From positions 3,287,859 through 3,351,858 of the forward strand of contig JAJHZJ010000575.1 of NCBI GenBank assembly GCA_023548195.1: a stretch of 64,000 nucleotides of DNA, given 5' to 3'. The notes under the pieces are model-generated. The model had not been told where the DNA came from. It did not search any database and saw nothing but the letters and a program-made list of their open reading frames with translations. This document shows, piece after piece, positions 38,870-50,544 of the stretch; within the stretch, counting starts at the first letter, position 1, and each line of letters begins with the position of its first letter. The DNA comes from Bettongia penicillata ogilbyi. Lineage: Eukaryota; Chordata; Mammalia; Diprotodontia; Potoroidae. A program made the position numbers and the translations under genes.

Positions 38870-39070
38870 TGCTATTTAGGGCTTTGAGATCCCTAGGTAC
38901 TTTCCCTTTCCCTGCTGATGTGCCCCTCATTCCTGCGAGCTACGTTGTCTTCTCTGTTAGGCTGGCAGCCCTATGGGGAGCAGGAATCGTCTTTGACCTT
39001 TCTTTGTGTCCCTGTGCCAGGCACAGCACCAGGCACACAGTATTCAATCAGTGTTATTAACTATTGATGC
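38870..39070 (+). mobile_element. L2 3' end
   Basis: 'ctttgtgtccctgtgccagg' and 'caccaggcacacagtattca'. Confidence 0.7.
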
Positions 39071-39153
39071 TCCACAGTATTGTTAATTCCCCTCGCCACT
39101 TCTCAGACTCTGTAACCTCCTGGGGGACCATCACACCTGAGCCCTCCAGCTAC

Positions 39154-39292
39154 CTGCACAGGTGTTGTTGTTCACTTCATCCGCGGAGGGTCCAATTTCA
39201 GTGACCTGCCCCTGTCCCTCGACAATGCGCAACTCTTCCTGCGAGGTACCAGAACGAGACATTCCCACCACTGGACAGGACTCAGACTGGAA
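39154..39292 (-). CDS. KIF1A: KIF1A exon ([20 protein letters not shown] block)
   Basis: 139 bp, 46 codons + 1 base. The acceptor ends gtctttttcag and the donor is gtagct. Encodes [20 protein letters not shown], then LRIVEGQGQ, then [12 protein letters not shown]. Several serines/threonines in a low-complexity setting suggest a flexible linker. The few residues after GQGQ differ from the human protein as I remember it, consistent with a distant mammal. Confidence 0.95.
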
Positions 39293-39359
39293 CTGAAAAA
39301 GACCAACAGAAGGACAGCAATCATGGGGACAATGGCCATGAGAGGGGCAGCCCGAGCAG

Positions 39360-39545
39360 ATGGAACCCTGGGCATGGAGTCCGGAAGACCTAACTACGAA
39401 TCCCATTGCAGACACTTCTCACCCAGGGGATCCTGGGAGGAGTATCTGAGCCTCTCAGACTCAATTTCCTCATCTGAAAATGAGAAAGTTGAGTGGCCTC
39501 CATGGACCCCATGGTCCCCGCCAGCTCTGTGTCGATGGTCCTTAT
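39360..39545 (+). mobile_element. SINE (MIR-like)
   Basis: 'ctacgaatcccattgcagac', 'actcaatttcctcatctgaa'. Confidence 0.65.
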
Positions 39546-39559
39546 AACAGTGTTTCACA

Positions 39560-39725
39560 CATGCCTACACACACAGCTCATTTGATCCTCACAATAACCC
39601 TGAGGGGTATTATTATCCCATTCTACAGATGAGGAAACTGAGGCTCAGGGAGTAAAAGTTGGAATTAGAAGTGAGATTCAAACCCATTCCTTTCTGACTC
39701 CATCATCTTGGTCTGCTCCTCAGAG
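39560..39725 (-). mobile_element. CORE-SINE, antisense
   Basis: 'cattctacagatgaggaaac', 'tgaggctcagggagtaaaag', 'agattcaaacccattccttt'. Confidence 0.7.
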
Positions 39726-40524
39726 TCTGTACGTCTCCAGAAGGGCTAGTCCTTTACCCCTCAGAAACAAGTCTTAGGCTTGTTTTACTGACCTGTCTCC
39801 ACCTCGTTTCCTCCTTTCATAGGCACCCAGGGGTATCTTGAGCTGGGGCAGATCTCGCCCTTAACCAACACCTTCATCCATCGCTAAGGTAGGAGGCAGA
39901 ATGTTGGAATGGAAATAACCTCTTGGAAACTAGTCCGAAGTTGGACCGTGAGTTGTCATGTCCCAGGGCAATTTGCTCTGTGACTGCCGGGCCTGGCTCA
40001 AGCAGACTGTGCTCTTAGCCTGGGGAGGCCCCTTTTCAGAGGATCACTGCATGTCTGAGCCAGGTCCTGGTTAGGACTGGAGTTTCTTAGAGCAGAAAGG
40101 CTGCTGTGGCTTTAATGCTGGGGGGGCAGAAGAGGGGGTGGGAGACAGGGAGGAAGATTCATGGTTCAGAGTGGGAAGCAACGAGAGATGTTTTAATAAA
40201 TGAGGAGGTTTGAGGACCACTGGCAGAGCCTCTTTCTTTGGATAGCCTTGAAGGACTCTAGGAATACTGATCAACTCAGTCACTGCCTCACAGATCAGGA
40301 GAGGGGACAAGTGCAGGATCCGGAGGACTGTGCATGTGTGCACACGTGTGTGTGCCTGGCAGCGCACATGCATAACTATGGACAGGCAAGAAAGCTTGAG
40401 CTCTTGTGGCTGGGGCACTTCTGGCAAAGGCCGGCTGCCTAGGATTGCTGTCATCGCCTGCGTGGCAACCCTCGTCATCTGGCTTTCACCCCTTTGGACT
40501 TCTCCTATCATCTAAGCCACTGGG

Positions 40525-40700
40525 TACAGTGGAAGGAGCGCCGGCTCTCAAGTTAGAAGAACTGAATTCAATTTCTTCCTCCAGTGTTTATTTCCCATGT
40601 GACCTTCCCCTCCCTGGTCTCAGTTTCCTCATCTGTAAAACGAGGGGTTTGGCTTAGATGGCTTCAGAGGCCCCTTTCCGAGTTATATCTAGGATCTCTA
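40525..40700 (+). mobile_element. CORE-SINE (MIR-like)
   Basis: 'ctgaattcaatttcttcctc', 'ctcagtttcctcatctgtaa', 'gaggcccctttccgagttat'. Confidence 0.7.
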
Positions 40701-40799
40701 AGACTCTCTTGCACACTAACATTTCAGGATTCTTTTAAAATACCTTTAAGTTTTACAAGTTAGTCTGAGGTCAATATCAATCCCTTCTATTCCAATAAG

Positions 40800-40985
40800 T
40801 CTTTAGAGTTTCCAGAGTGACTTAATAGGAGACCGCAGATTTAGAGACAGAAAGGACCTAGGAGACCATCTGGTCCAAATCTCTAATTTACAGAGGGAAG
40901 CGGCCTGCCCAAAGTCATGCAGTCAGCAAGTAGCAGAGCTAGAATTGGAACCCAGATCCTCCAGATCCAAATTCAGCCTTTGTTC
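40800..40985 (-). mobile_element. SINE core, antisense
   Basis: 'gaccatctggtccaaatctc', 'ctgcccaaagtcatgcagtc', 'gaattggaacccagatcctc'. Confidence 0.65.
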
Positions 40986-41250
40986 CTCTGCTCAGTTTAC
41001 TAACAACAACCCCACAGAATAGATGTGTGGATAATTCCTCTACCAACAGTGGTTACAGTTCCAGGAGAAGATGGGGGTTGAGATGGACTCCAGAGATCAT
41101 CTAGGCCTCCGAGGAGGAGAGGGGCAGCATTCGTGTATCAATGGGAATAACACTGACGTCCTGAAATCGGAGGCTGTGTTTCTAGGAGCGATGGAAAATG
41201 AAGCTGGAGAAGTAAGATGCTATAAGATATTTATGGCTGACTAAATGTCA

Positions 41251-41577
<327 letters not shown>

Positions 41578-42204
41578 TTAAAAGAAAGATCAGTCACAGC
41601 TGCTGGGGACAGGAAGGAAGCAGCCTGGGAAGCAGCTACCTGCAGGTAGAAGGCAGAACCAGGGATCCAGAGTGTGTGTCATGGACTGTCCCATTTCAGA
41701 CTGATGTTTACTCTAGGCCTGCCCATTAGACTGTGCTTGAAGAGTTGACTGTCTTGGGAAGGAGCTCCCAATAATGACAGATTTCTGAAACTGGACTGCT
41801 GTGGCTCACGGAGGATTCACCTGGTCCTCTTCATAATCCCTCCTTGGGGAGAGGCCTCATCTACATGACAGACAGACATGGCTGTACATCCAGCCTCCTT
41901 GTGGAGCAGTCCTCGGGGAAGCCGGTGTCCATGGACTCATGTAGGCCTCTCCCCTTAGGAGTTATAGGGAAGAAGGAATTTCTGCCTTGCAATAGAAGTG
42001 AGAAAAACTCCCTACCTCACACTGCAATCTGCTTCCTTATCCTATGATTGCTGCCCCTTACCCATAGAGATCCGAGGCCCTCCAGGAAGGTCTGTAATAC
42101 ATTTCGAAGCATTTAGTCTCAGTGTTCCAGTTAGCTAAGGTGAGGGGCAGGGTAGGTAAGGTGGGTCCTATGAGGTGATGCAGGTATTCTTTTTAATTCT
42201 TCTC

Positions 42205-42680
42205 GCATTCCTCTGTGGTAGGGAGCCGTGCAAAGGACACTGATCTTAGATCTGGAGGAGCTGGGTTGGAATTCCTCCCCGTGACTGTGGGCAAAATATC
42301 TGGTTTGTCTGGGCCTCAGTTTTCTCCTCTGGAACCTTGTGATGTGGTGACTGATACTTTTACAGAATATTATGGTAAAAAAGGCTTTATATCCATGACT
42401 TCATCTGAGCCCACAATAGCCCTGTCACGAAGGCAGAGTAGATATTATCCCCATTTGCCAGATGAGGAGGCTGAGGAATAAAGAGATGATGGAATGTCTA
42501 GCCTTTTAAGGTTTGCAAAGGGCTTTCTGTACGTTGTGTCATTTAATCCCCACAACAGCTCTGTGTGTGACATAGGTATGGCTCTCCACTATACAGATGA
42601 GAGCATTGGTTTGCTAAGGGTCCCCCACTATGAAATGTCAAAGGTCAGTCTTCCTTCCTCTGAGTCCAGCACACCAGCCT
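42205..42680 (+). mobile_element. Cluster of one sense and two antisense SINE pieces
   Basis: 42205-42345 is sense ('gggcctcagttttctcctct'). 42350-42480 and 42490-42680 are antisense ('ttgccagatgaggaggctga', 'ccactatacagatgagagca'). Confidence 0.6.
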
Positions 42681-43519
42681 CCACCACACTTCATTGCCAT
42701 CCCCCTCACGAAGGAGACAGAAGGCAATTTGGCTGCCCAGAAGAAAGGATTTTCTACTATTTAGATCTGCCTTCAATGTGACGATCCCCATTTGTACCAC
42801 ATGATCACATCAGACTGGAGCCGACCCTAGAATTGCTACATTGTGTAAGAGGTAGAGCTGAGTGAGCTATGATTCCCCATCCAGCTCCAAAACTGACTCT
42901 GGACCAGAGGTGTGTATAAGGACAGGTCAAGATTAAGGCTAACGACCCATTGCCAGCTAAAGTTCAGCAGGGAAAAACAATGAATGATTGCCTAAGCCAT
43001 CCTTCTATTTATAATCCTGTTCCAAAAGGTTAAATGTTATTTTAAGTCACAACTTTGTTATCAGAGGTGTCTCCAAATGCAAGTGTTGACTGAGCCAGCT
43101 CCCAGGGGAGACTCTGACCTACAAACAAGCTTGTGAAACTCAAACACATTTTCACTAGTGGTGGTCAATAAGCCCTGCAAATAAGGTCTCTTGTTAGGTT
43201 CATGAATATAGTGATTGCTTTCCTGGGGACCCCACCCAATGGACCTGTGACTTGGAGGGAAACTGAGCCAAAAGATAAATAGGGGGCTCTTTTACTGGAT
43301 AGAGATTTCCTTTAGAACAAAGACCAAAGGGGATGTGGAACAGGGAATAAACCACATGGTGGGGTGTGGGGAGGAGCCCCAGGAGAAAGCCTGAAAATCT
43401 GATGGCACTTAGATAATCTTCCACCAACTTGTGGCTCATATTGAGGGCTGACTTGTTATCAGAGGGATTTTCATGTCCTGATGAAGACAAAGGTCAATCT
43501 CCAATCTGTTTTCTCTTAA

Positions 43520-43650
43520 TAGGATTACAATTTTAGAGCTGGAAGGAAGCTAGTCCAACCCCTTCATTTGATACATGAAGAAACTGAGGCACAGAGAGGT
43601 TTGGCGATCTACTCAAGCTCCCACATTTAATAAGTAGTCCGAGCAGCTGC
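43520..43650 (-). mobile_element. SINE core, antisense
   Basis: 'gctggaaggaagctagtcca' and 'gaagaaactgaggcacagag'. Confidence 0.65.
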
Positions 43651-43724
43651 TGCAAACTTTCCTTATAGGGCTATTTTCCATCTAATCTGAATGGATCTTA
43701 TATGTACCTATCGATCTTCTACAT

Positions 43725-43810
43725 GTTTTCATTCCCTTCCTTTCAGTGTGTTCCTTGAGGACAGGAACTGTATCTGTAACACTCAGCACAATATCTGGCA
43801 CTGACTGTTC
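43725..43810 (+). mobile_element. L2 3' end
   Basis: 'ccttgaggacaggaactgta', 'cacaatatctggcactgact'. Confidence 0.65.
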
Positions 43811-44040
43811 AAGTACAGGTATATCATAGCAGATCAGTGCCTGGACTGGGAATTTGGAGACCTAGGTTCGAATCTTGCCTCCAGCCCTTGCTGGTTGTGT
43901 GGTCAGGGGCAAATCTCTTCTTCCTAAGGCTCAGTCTTGGAATTACTTAGAATATCCAAATCCCAGTGTTTTTGTGAAGCTCTAAAGAGATGCTTGCACA
44001 ATGTTTTGTAGTTTTATGAACTATTGGAATACAAGTCATT
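43810..44040 (+). mobile_element. SINE, head to 3' part
   Basis: 'aggttcgaatcttgcctcca' is a good tRNA B box; the 3' end includes 'gaactattggaatacaagtc'. Confidence 0.7.
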
Positions 44041-44524
44041 ATTTTAATTTGTTACAACAGGAGCTGGAGAGAGAATGGAGAGGAATTGGACAAACTCATC
44101 AATCACCCTGGAACCAAGAACCAAGAATGGGAAGTGTTTGCTAATGGTATGCCTCGATGTCATCTTCTCACACGAAAGAATAGATTTGATAGTAGTGCAA
44201 TGTTTGAAGGACTTCAGACGTCTCTGTGCACTCTTCCTGCCCCACATGGACCATAGCCCCTCCATTGCTTAGCAGATTCTCTTTAAGAGTTTCTGTGCCA
44301 AAAACTTCCACCATCTTGAAACCAAACCTTTTAACAAGCAGCTCAGAGATGAGCTAAAGGATCTGACTTACTCTGCTTCATTCCATAACTCAGGTGGGAT
44401 AACCAGGGCTTTGTCCAGGATGTGAGTATTTAGAGGATGCTAAAAATGAGCATGTGCACTCCTTCAGCAAGTAGCACAGGAGCAACAAATTCCCTTTGGC
44501 TTTTGTCTCACTTACTTGACTTCT

Positions 44525-44645
44525 AGAGTCAGCATGACATAGTGGGGAGAGTGGTGGGCCAGGAGTCAGGGGCATCGTGTCCAAATCCAGCTTCTGATGT
44601 ATTAGCTAGGTGACCATGGACAAATCTGAGCCTTAGACAACTCCT
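44525..44645 (+). mobile_element. SINE head fragment
   Basis: 'agtcagcatgacatagtggg', 'ggtgaccatggacaaatctg'. Confidence 0.6.
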
Positions 44646-44999
44646 TAGGATTTGTCTGTTGAGTGCACAAATAGGCTGTGCATTGGTAGAGGAAGTCCCT
44701 CACGCAGGGAATCCCTGACCCTGACGAAACCCCAGATCATTCTTGTCCTCCTGGCATCACATTCACATTATAAGTCATGACTCCTGTGTGTACCTTGAAC
44801 AGCTTGTTCTGGGTATCTTTAGCACTACTGTCCCTTTTCTTGGAGGTCTTATTTGATCTGGGTGCCAGACTGACATTCCAAAGCCCTCGGAAGCACAGGG
44901 CCACGGGGGAGGTTGGAGACTTTCCTCGAGAAGACAGATCACAACTTTTTGTTTCAATGGAGATGCAGATGTGCCGTGTGATTCTGCCTTCCCTCCCCC

Positions 45000-45070
45000 A
45001 GTTCATTCACTCATTCGCTCAGTCAGTCAGTCAGTCACATGGCAAGCATTTACTAAGTGCCTCCTCTGCG
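45000..45070 (-). mobile_element. L2 3' end, antisense, with TCAG repeat
   Basis: 'cagtcagtcagtcagtcaca' then 'gcatttactaagtgcctcct', the reversed L2 tail next to its short tandem repeat. Confidence 0.6.
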
Positions 45071-45339
45071 CCACAAATTTCACTAGGCTTTTTCTCAGAT
45101 GGCTGCCCCATTTTGGAATTGTATGATATTTTAGCTATTGTCCAGGGTCAGGGCCACTGGATGTCTCTTTCCAAAAAAAATCCTAAACTCCATATTTTGC
45201 AGGGAGGGCTCCTTTGAGAGAGAGCAGGCTAGAGTTTTGTCTGTGCCTGAGAATAATGCCAAATCCTATTTTTGCTCTCCTTCTGTTCTCTTATCAGGGT
45301 GTGTTTTTCTCAGGCAGCTGGATCCCTCCTTAATCATCT

Positions 45340-45700
45340 AGACCATGTTAGAGTGCTTTATATCTATTTATGAGCTAATTATGATAGTTAATGTTATATA
45401 ATTCATCTACTAATATGTAGAGAATGTTTCTGGCGCCAAACCTTGCACTACAGTCTTTGGAACCTGCTGACTCATAAGCTTAAAAAAAAGTCATTAGAAA
45501 TTACAAAATGATCATTTGATAATAGGGACTGACAAATTTTAATTGAAGCGCATTAAATTGGTGGGGTTTTGAGGGGATGGCTTTTTTCCTCCCAGGCTGT
45601 TTCATTCTTATTATAAATCTGCAAATTTTAATTCATTCTTTTGGGATGCTTAAGATGCCAGATGCCCTGTCCCTCTTTCCAAGCAGGTTTAAAATGAAAG
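45340..45700. other. Unique AT-rich block, possible conserved non-coding element
   Basis: I see no repeat here. It is rich in TAATTA/ATTAAA-type homeodomain-like words ('gctaattatgatagttaatg', 'ttttaattgaagcgcattaa'). Whether it is conserved cannot be judged from one sequence. Confidence 0.3.
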
Positions 45701-45859
45701 AACTGAGCTTATAGTGTTCTGAGGTGTAGATGAGGTAAGGTAGGGAAAACATTTTGCAAACCATCCAGTACTTGGGAAGCACCAGTGAGAATCCACAGAA
45801 CCTGAAGACCCACCCTCCCTACCCCTACACCATACACACACTTTGCATTTCTTCACTCA

Positions 45860-46400
45860 TACCTGCTTGTCTAAGGCTCTTGCTCAGCGTCTTCTATTGT
45901 AGGAAATCTTTCCTGATCTGCTAAACATCTCCCTCTCAAACTACCTTGCATTTAATGAGTATGAAACATCTATTGGCGCATCTAGGGAATGCCACAGTGC
46001 ATAGAATGATGGATCTAGAGTCAGCAAGACCTGAGTTCAAATCTGACACCAGACCAGTGGTATGACCCTGGACAAGTCACTAAATCTCTATTTGCCTCAC
46101 TTTCCTCATTGGTAAAAAAGGGGGAATTTTCAATGACAGCTTCTACCTCCGAGGGTGGTTGAGATCAAATGGGATATTAGTAAAGAGTTTGCAAATGTCA
46201 AAGCACTAGCTATTATGATAAATGTACATTTATGCACTTTATATTTGTGCTGCATATACTTTTCTTTGAGGATTCCCCCCGCCCCGCCAAGAATGTAAGT
46301 TCCTTGCAAATAGGATTTGTTTGATTCATTATATCACCACTTAGCACAGTGTCTTGTATATAAAAGGTACTTAATTAAAAGGTACTTGCTGATTGAATGA
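45860..46400 (+). mobile_element. L2 3' region split by a SINE
   Basis: L2 wording before ('aggaaatctttcctgatctg') and after ('gtaagttccttgcaaatagg', 'cacagtgtcttgtatataaa') a SINE at about 45985-46225. The SINE inserted into an older L2. Confidence 0.7.
45985..46225 (+). mobile_element. tRNA-type SINE nested in L2
   Basis: 'gacctgagttcaaatctgac' (B box), 'atgaccctggacaagtcact', 'tttgcaaatgtcaaagcact', 'agctattatgata'. Confidence 0.8.
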
Positions 46401-46539
46401 CTGATTTTGGGCTTTGGAGTCACAGCACTTAAGTGCAGCACCAGGCAGGTGTTTAATAATTCTTGTTGATTGGTTGATAAAGCCCAGGAGTACCTATGCC
46501 CCTGTGTCTATTCAATGACCTCTTCAGGGGCTGAAGAAA

Positions 46540-46640
46540 ACCAGCACCTTAGGGACCATGCAGACTAAGAAACTGAGACCCAGGGAGGGAAAAAAATTGT
46601 CTGAAGTCATAAAGGGAACAAGCATCAGAGTCAGAATTCA
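46540..46640 (-). mobile_element. SINE core, antisense
   Basis: 'gaaactgagacccagggagg' and 'catcagagtcagaattcata'. Confidence 0.55.
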
Positions 46641-46654
46641 TAGCCTCTTCCATC

Positions 46655-46800
46655 TCAGGAAAAGCCTAGCACCAGGTGTGGTACCTTGATAAATGTTTGT
46701 TGAATGAATCAATGAATGAAAAACTAACGAATGAATGGATGAAATGAATTAATAAAAATTAGTGGATGAATGAATCAATGAATAAAAATGAACAAAGGAA
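46655..46800 (+). repeat. L2 tail expanded into TGAA/TGAATCAA repeat
   Basis: 'ccaggtgtggtaccttgata' and 'aatgtttgttgaatgaatca' run into about 80 bp of TGAA-type units, the usual L2 terminal microsatellite grown longer. Confidence 0.75.
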
Positions 46801-47102
46801 TGGCTGGATGAAAATAAACCGAGTGGGAGAACATCCAGATCACCTATCAGGATTGGCGTTTTCTGCAGCTGCGTCAGCATTGTATTTCCCAGTCTCATCT
46901 CCTGTTCTGTTTCATTGCTCTGAGCAGGTGCTCCTGGTATGCCAGGATCTCTGACTCTCCCCGCAAATCTCGCTGCCCATGGAGGGAGATGCCTCTTTTC
47001 CCAAAGAAGCCTCTCAGAAGGCCCAAGCTTTCCCAACACTCAGGTTGGGAGTTTTCCAGGGCACAAGCAGGCCTATCCAGGTCAGAAGGCTCCTCAGGGT
47101 CA

Positions 47103-47324
<222 letters not shown>

Positions 47325-47385
47325 TCACCGCTCACACCACAACAGCGCTGCAAAGCAAAATGGAAGCAAGACAGCCAAGGCCAGC

Positions 47386-47432
47386 CGGAGGAGGAGGAGG
47401 ATGAAGATGAGGATGAGGGTGGGCATGAGGAG
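47386..47432 (+). repeat. GGA/GAT trinucleotide repeat
   Basis: 'ggaggaggaggaggatgaag' and following GAT units, intronic, 160 bp upstream of the exon at 47108-47226 in the transcript sense. Confidence 0.85.
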
Positions 47433-48289
47433 GCAGAGGGCAAGTGAGGGAGGGGCTGAGCCGTGCGTGCTTAAAGTGGGAAGGTCGGGCTACAGCCAGG
47501 TTCCAGGAAGTCAGGTCAGTGGTGTGAACTTGAACTTGGCAGTGACTTAGTGACCCCCTCCCCACTGCCCCAAGGTAGTACCTTTCAGTCTTTCATCTCC
47601 CCTGGGCAGGGAGAGGGGAGGGAATTGTCATCTGGAAGCTAGAAAAAGGACTTCTGGCCATAGAGAGCTGGAGAACTAGTCAGTAAAAGGTGGTGAGACA
47701 GCTTCTGTAGATGAAATCCAGAGGGAAAAGGAGGGATGCAGGGGGAAGGTCTGGGACAGGCTGCAGAGGAGGAAATTGGAGAGACGAAGGAGGTGGGGCA
47801 GAGAAAGGGAAGCAGAGAAGGAAGGAAGGGAAGGAAGCCGTGAAGTCACAGCCCAGAGCCGCCTACCTCCTGAAGGAAGGAGCACAGAGACCTGTTCACA
47901 GTCTGAGAAAGAAAAGGGATGTTCAAGTGGACCTTTGAGCTTGCTGCAAAAGATGCCTTGACCTTGTGGCTGGGGATGAATGGGGCTTGGAGGGGCAACA
48001 GTCATGAGGTCCTAGGCCCTATCCCTATGCCTGCTGGTAGCAGCTTTTCTCCCCAGCTGTTGCTGGTATCCTTCCTGGCATTCTGCTGTTCCCCCACCCC
48101 CTCCAACCCAAGACTTGGAGTCTAGATCTTTAAGCATCTCATCTGGAAAACCAGATGCTTATGGAATAAAATAGCACTAGTTCTTGAAAGGGGGAAGAAG
48201 GAAGAAAAGAACACATTCAATTTCTATTTTTCTCTGGGTCTACTTGGGGGTAGGCATGGATTTTGATGAGGTCCAAGTTTCGGGCTGGG

Positions 48290-48485
48290 TCCTACACTTA
48301 GTAGAGTGCTAGACCTAGAGCCAGAAGGCCTGAGTTTGAATCCTGACTTAGACATTTACTAACTCTTTGAACCTGGGCAAGTCACTTAACCTCTGCCTGC
48401 CTCCATTTTCTCATCTGTAAAATGAGGGTGTTGCATTCTGTGGCCTCTAAGATCTCTTTCAGCTCCATCTAGGACCCTATGATCT
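48290..48485 (+). mobile_element. CORE-SINE (MIR-like), near complete
   Basis: 'ctgagtttgaatcctgactt', 'aacctgggcaagtcacttaa', 'ctcatctgtaaaatgagggt', 'atctctttcagctccatcta'. Confidence 0.85.
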
Positions 48486-48585
48486 TTACTTTGTTGCATT
48501 AACACAGGCTTATCTTCTCCCAGCTATTTCAGAAATACCAACCATTGATGACATCAGTAAAGTAGATCAGAAGGAAGAGACAGAA

Positions 48586-48587
<2 letters not shown>

Positions 48588-48655
<68 letters not shown>

Positions 48656-48818
48656 GAGAGACAGAGACAGAGACACAGAGAGACAGAGACAGAGACAGAG
48701 AAAGAGGGAGAAAGAAAGAGAGATAAGAGGGAAGGGGGAGAAAAAGAGAAAGGGAACTGGGGGAGAGAGACAGAAAAGAGAGGAGAGGGAGAAGAGAAGA
48801 GAGAAAGAAGAGAAAACG
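48588..48818 (+). repeat. (TG)n followed by (AG)n/GACA repeat
   Basis: About 30 bp of (TG)n then 200 bp of AG-rich units. In the KIF1A transcript this reads (CU)n then (CA)n, about 1.4 kb upstream of the exon at 47108-47226. Confidence 0.97.
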
Positions 48819-48844
48819 TGGATCTAAGCCATCTTGCTCACTTG

Positions 48845-49230
48845 CTGCCCTCCTTTCCATGACATTCTCTCCATCCCAGACCGTGGCACGCCCATTTTCC
48901 ATTCTGGTGAAGCTCTAAACTTCCTCAGTGCTGCCTCTTGGAACCCTAATTACCCTCAAGTGCAAGGTCAATTGCCATTTCTGCCACAAGACCTTTCCTG
49001 GCCCTCTCCCTGACCTTGTTTGTAGGGCCCACTTCTGCCACACTATGATCGTGCATTTGCTTTGTATATATCGTGCATTTATGCATCTGTCTATAGTTGC
49101 TCTCTCTGCTTCTCCCCCCAGGTAGAATAAAAACTCCTTGAAGGCAGAGGTTGGTTTCATTTTGTCTTCCTTTTTTCAGTGCCTAGCCTAGGGTCGGGGA
49201 GACAGCAGGCCTTTAATAAATACTGGGCAT
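48845..49230 (+). mobile_element. L2 3' region
   Basis: 'aagacctttcctggccctct', 'actccttgaaggcagaggtt', 'cctttaataaatactgggca'. Confidence 0.75.
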
Positions 49231-49599
49231 GGATGCATCAGTGCAAACCCATCCCCATTCCTGGAAAGCCCACTCTAACAAGCACATACTTACACTCACA
49301 GGGAAGAGAGAGAGTTTCATCTTTGCAGATGAAAGACATATCACATGGCATAATGCAGATGGATGTTGGCCCTGCCCGAACCAGGGAACTACATACTCCA
49401 CCCTCCCGACGCCCCATGCCTCATCCCCTAACTCTGGTATCATAGCTTAGACAACACTAGACATAGCCCAACTTCTCAATGCTGGATACTGGCTTCTTAA
49501 CACAGTTACACATTGGGGGAAAGTCTGATATGAATGGACCTATAACTCTGGAAGGATGAGCAAACGGGAGCAAAGGGGATACATATATAGACAAACACC

Positions 49600-49800
49600 A
49601 TAGCTCTTGAGCTGGAGAGACCTCAAAGGCCCTCAAGAATAACTCCCTCATTTTACATATAGGGAAACTGAAAGTCCTAGCTTGAGAGCTGGAAGGATCA
49701 AGGTCATCTAGTCCTCGTTTTACAGGTGAAGAAACTGAGTTGCAAAGAGGGTCACACAGGTAGTGTCTGTGGTCCTCTGACTCCAAAGTCATGTTCTTTC
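49600..49800 (-). mobile_element. SINE/MIR-like core, antisense
   Basis: 'cctcattttacatataggga' and 'gttttacaggtgaagaaact' suggest two overlapping copies. Confidence 0.6.
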
Positions 49801-50040
49801 AGAATCTCAGATTGGGAAGCAGCCAGGTCAATCCCTGTCTGCCAAAGGGTCTCCTCTCCAATCCCAGATAGAGTTTGTCTGTTAGAAGGTCTCAGAGCAA
49901 AGGAACCCACTGGCCCTTAGAGAGACCAGTCCTCACTGAGATGATGCTTTCGCTGACCTTGAGTCCCACATGGGCCCCACCATTTCTACCCCACATTGCT
50001 AGTTCTGCCTCTAGGGCTGAGCAAAATAAAGCTGACCCCT
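49800..50040 (-). mobile_element. CR1/L3-like LINE fragment, antisense
   Basis: 'acattgctagttctgcctct' and 'gctgagcaaaataaagctga' match the antisense copy order. Confidence 0.5.
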
Positions 50041-50359
50041 TTTCAACATGGTGGCCTTTCAGTTACTAGTAGGCAAAGGCCCCCAGACAGGTTACATATG
50101 AATTCAAGTCACACTAACGTACAAATGACCTGACATTAGATCTTTTCCTTAGAGAAGATTTTTACTGGGGTGAAGGGGAGGCATCAGCCACCATCCTCAG
50201 CCACCTTCCAGAGGGGAGGCATCTCTGTCATTTGATATATGGAAGGACTCCCCATGGACAAATCCCTCCTCTACCTCTCTGTTTTTCCCAACCTTACACC
50301 TCCCAACAGATCCTAATCTGGTCTATGACTCAGTACATCCTAGGATGTTGCTTTAAGGG

Positions 50360-50475
50360 TTCATATATGTAGAGATGAAATGACTGGTCCAACATCACAT
50401 GACTAGCCATTGTCAGAGGTAGAGTTTGAATGTGTGCCTTGTCTGACATTCAGCATTCTATGCCACATGGTCCCT
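50360..50475 (-). mobile_element. SINE fragment, antisense
   Basis: 'gactggtccaacatcacatg' and 'ggtagagtttgaatgtgtgc' are a reversed SINE core; short and diverged. Confidence 0.5.
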
Positions 50476-50544
50476 AACACACTATTGTGAACACAGGAAT
50501 GAACATGAATGAATTCTTTCGTGTGTTGGGATAACTGCCTCCAT

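Larger units (their letters stand above)
38111..39153 (-). other. KIF1A intron, 1.0 kb
   Basis: Mostly two L2 3' ends on the plus strand (about 38230-38510 and 38870-39070) with unique sequence between them. Confidence 0.75.
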
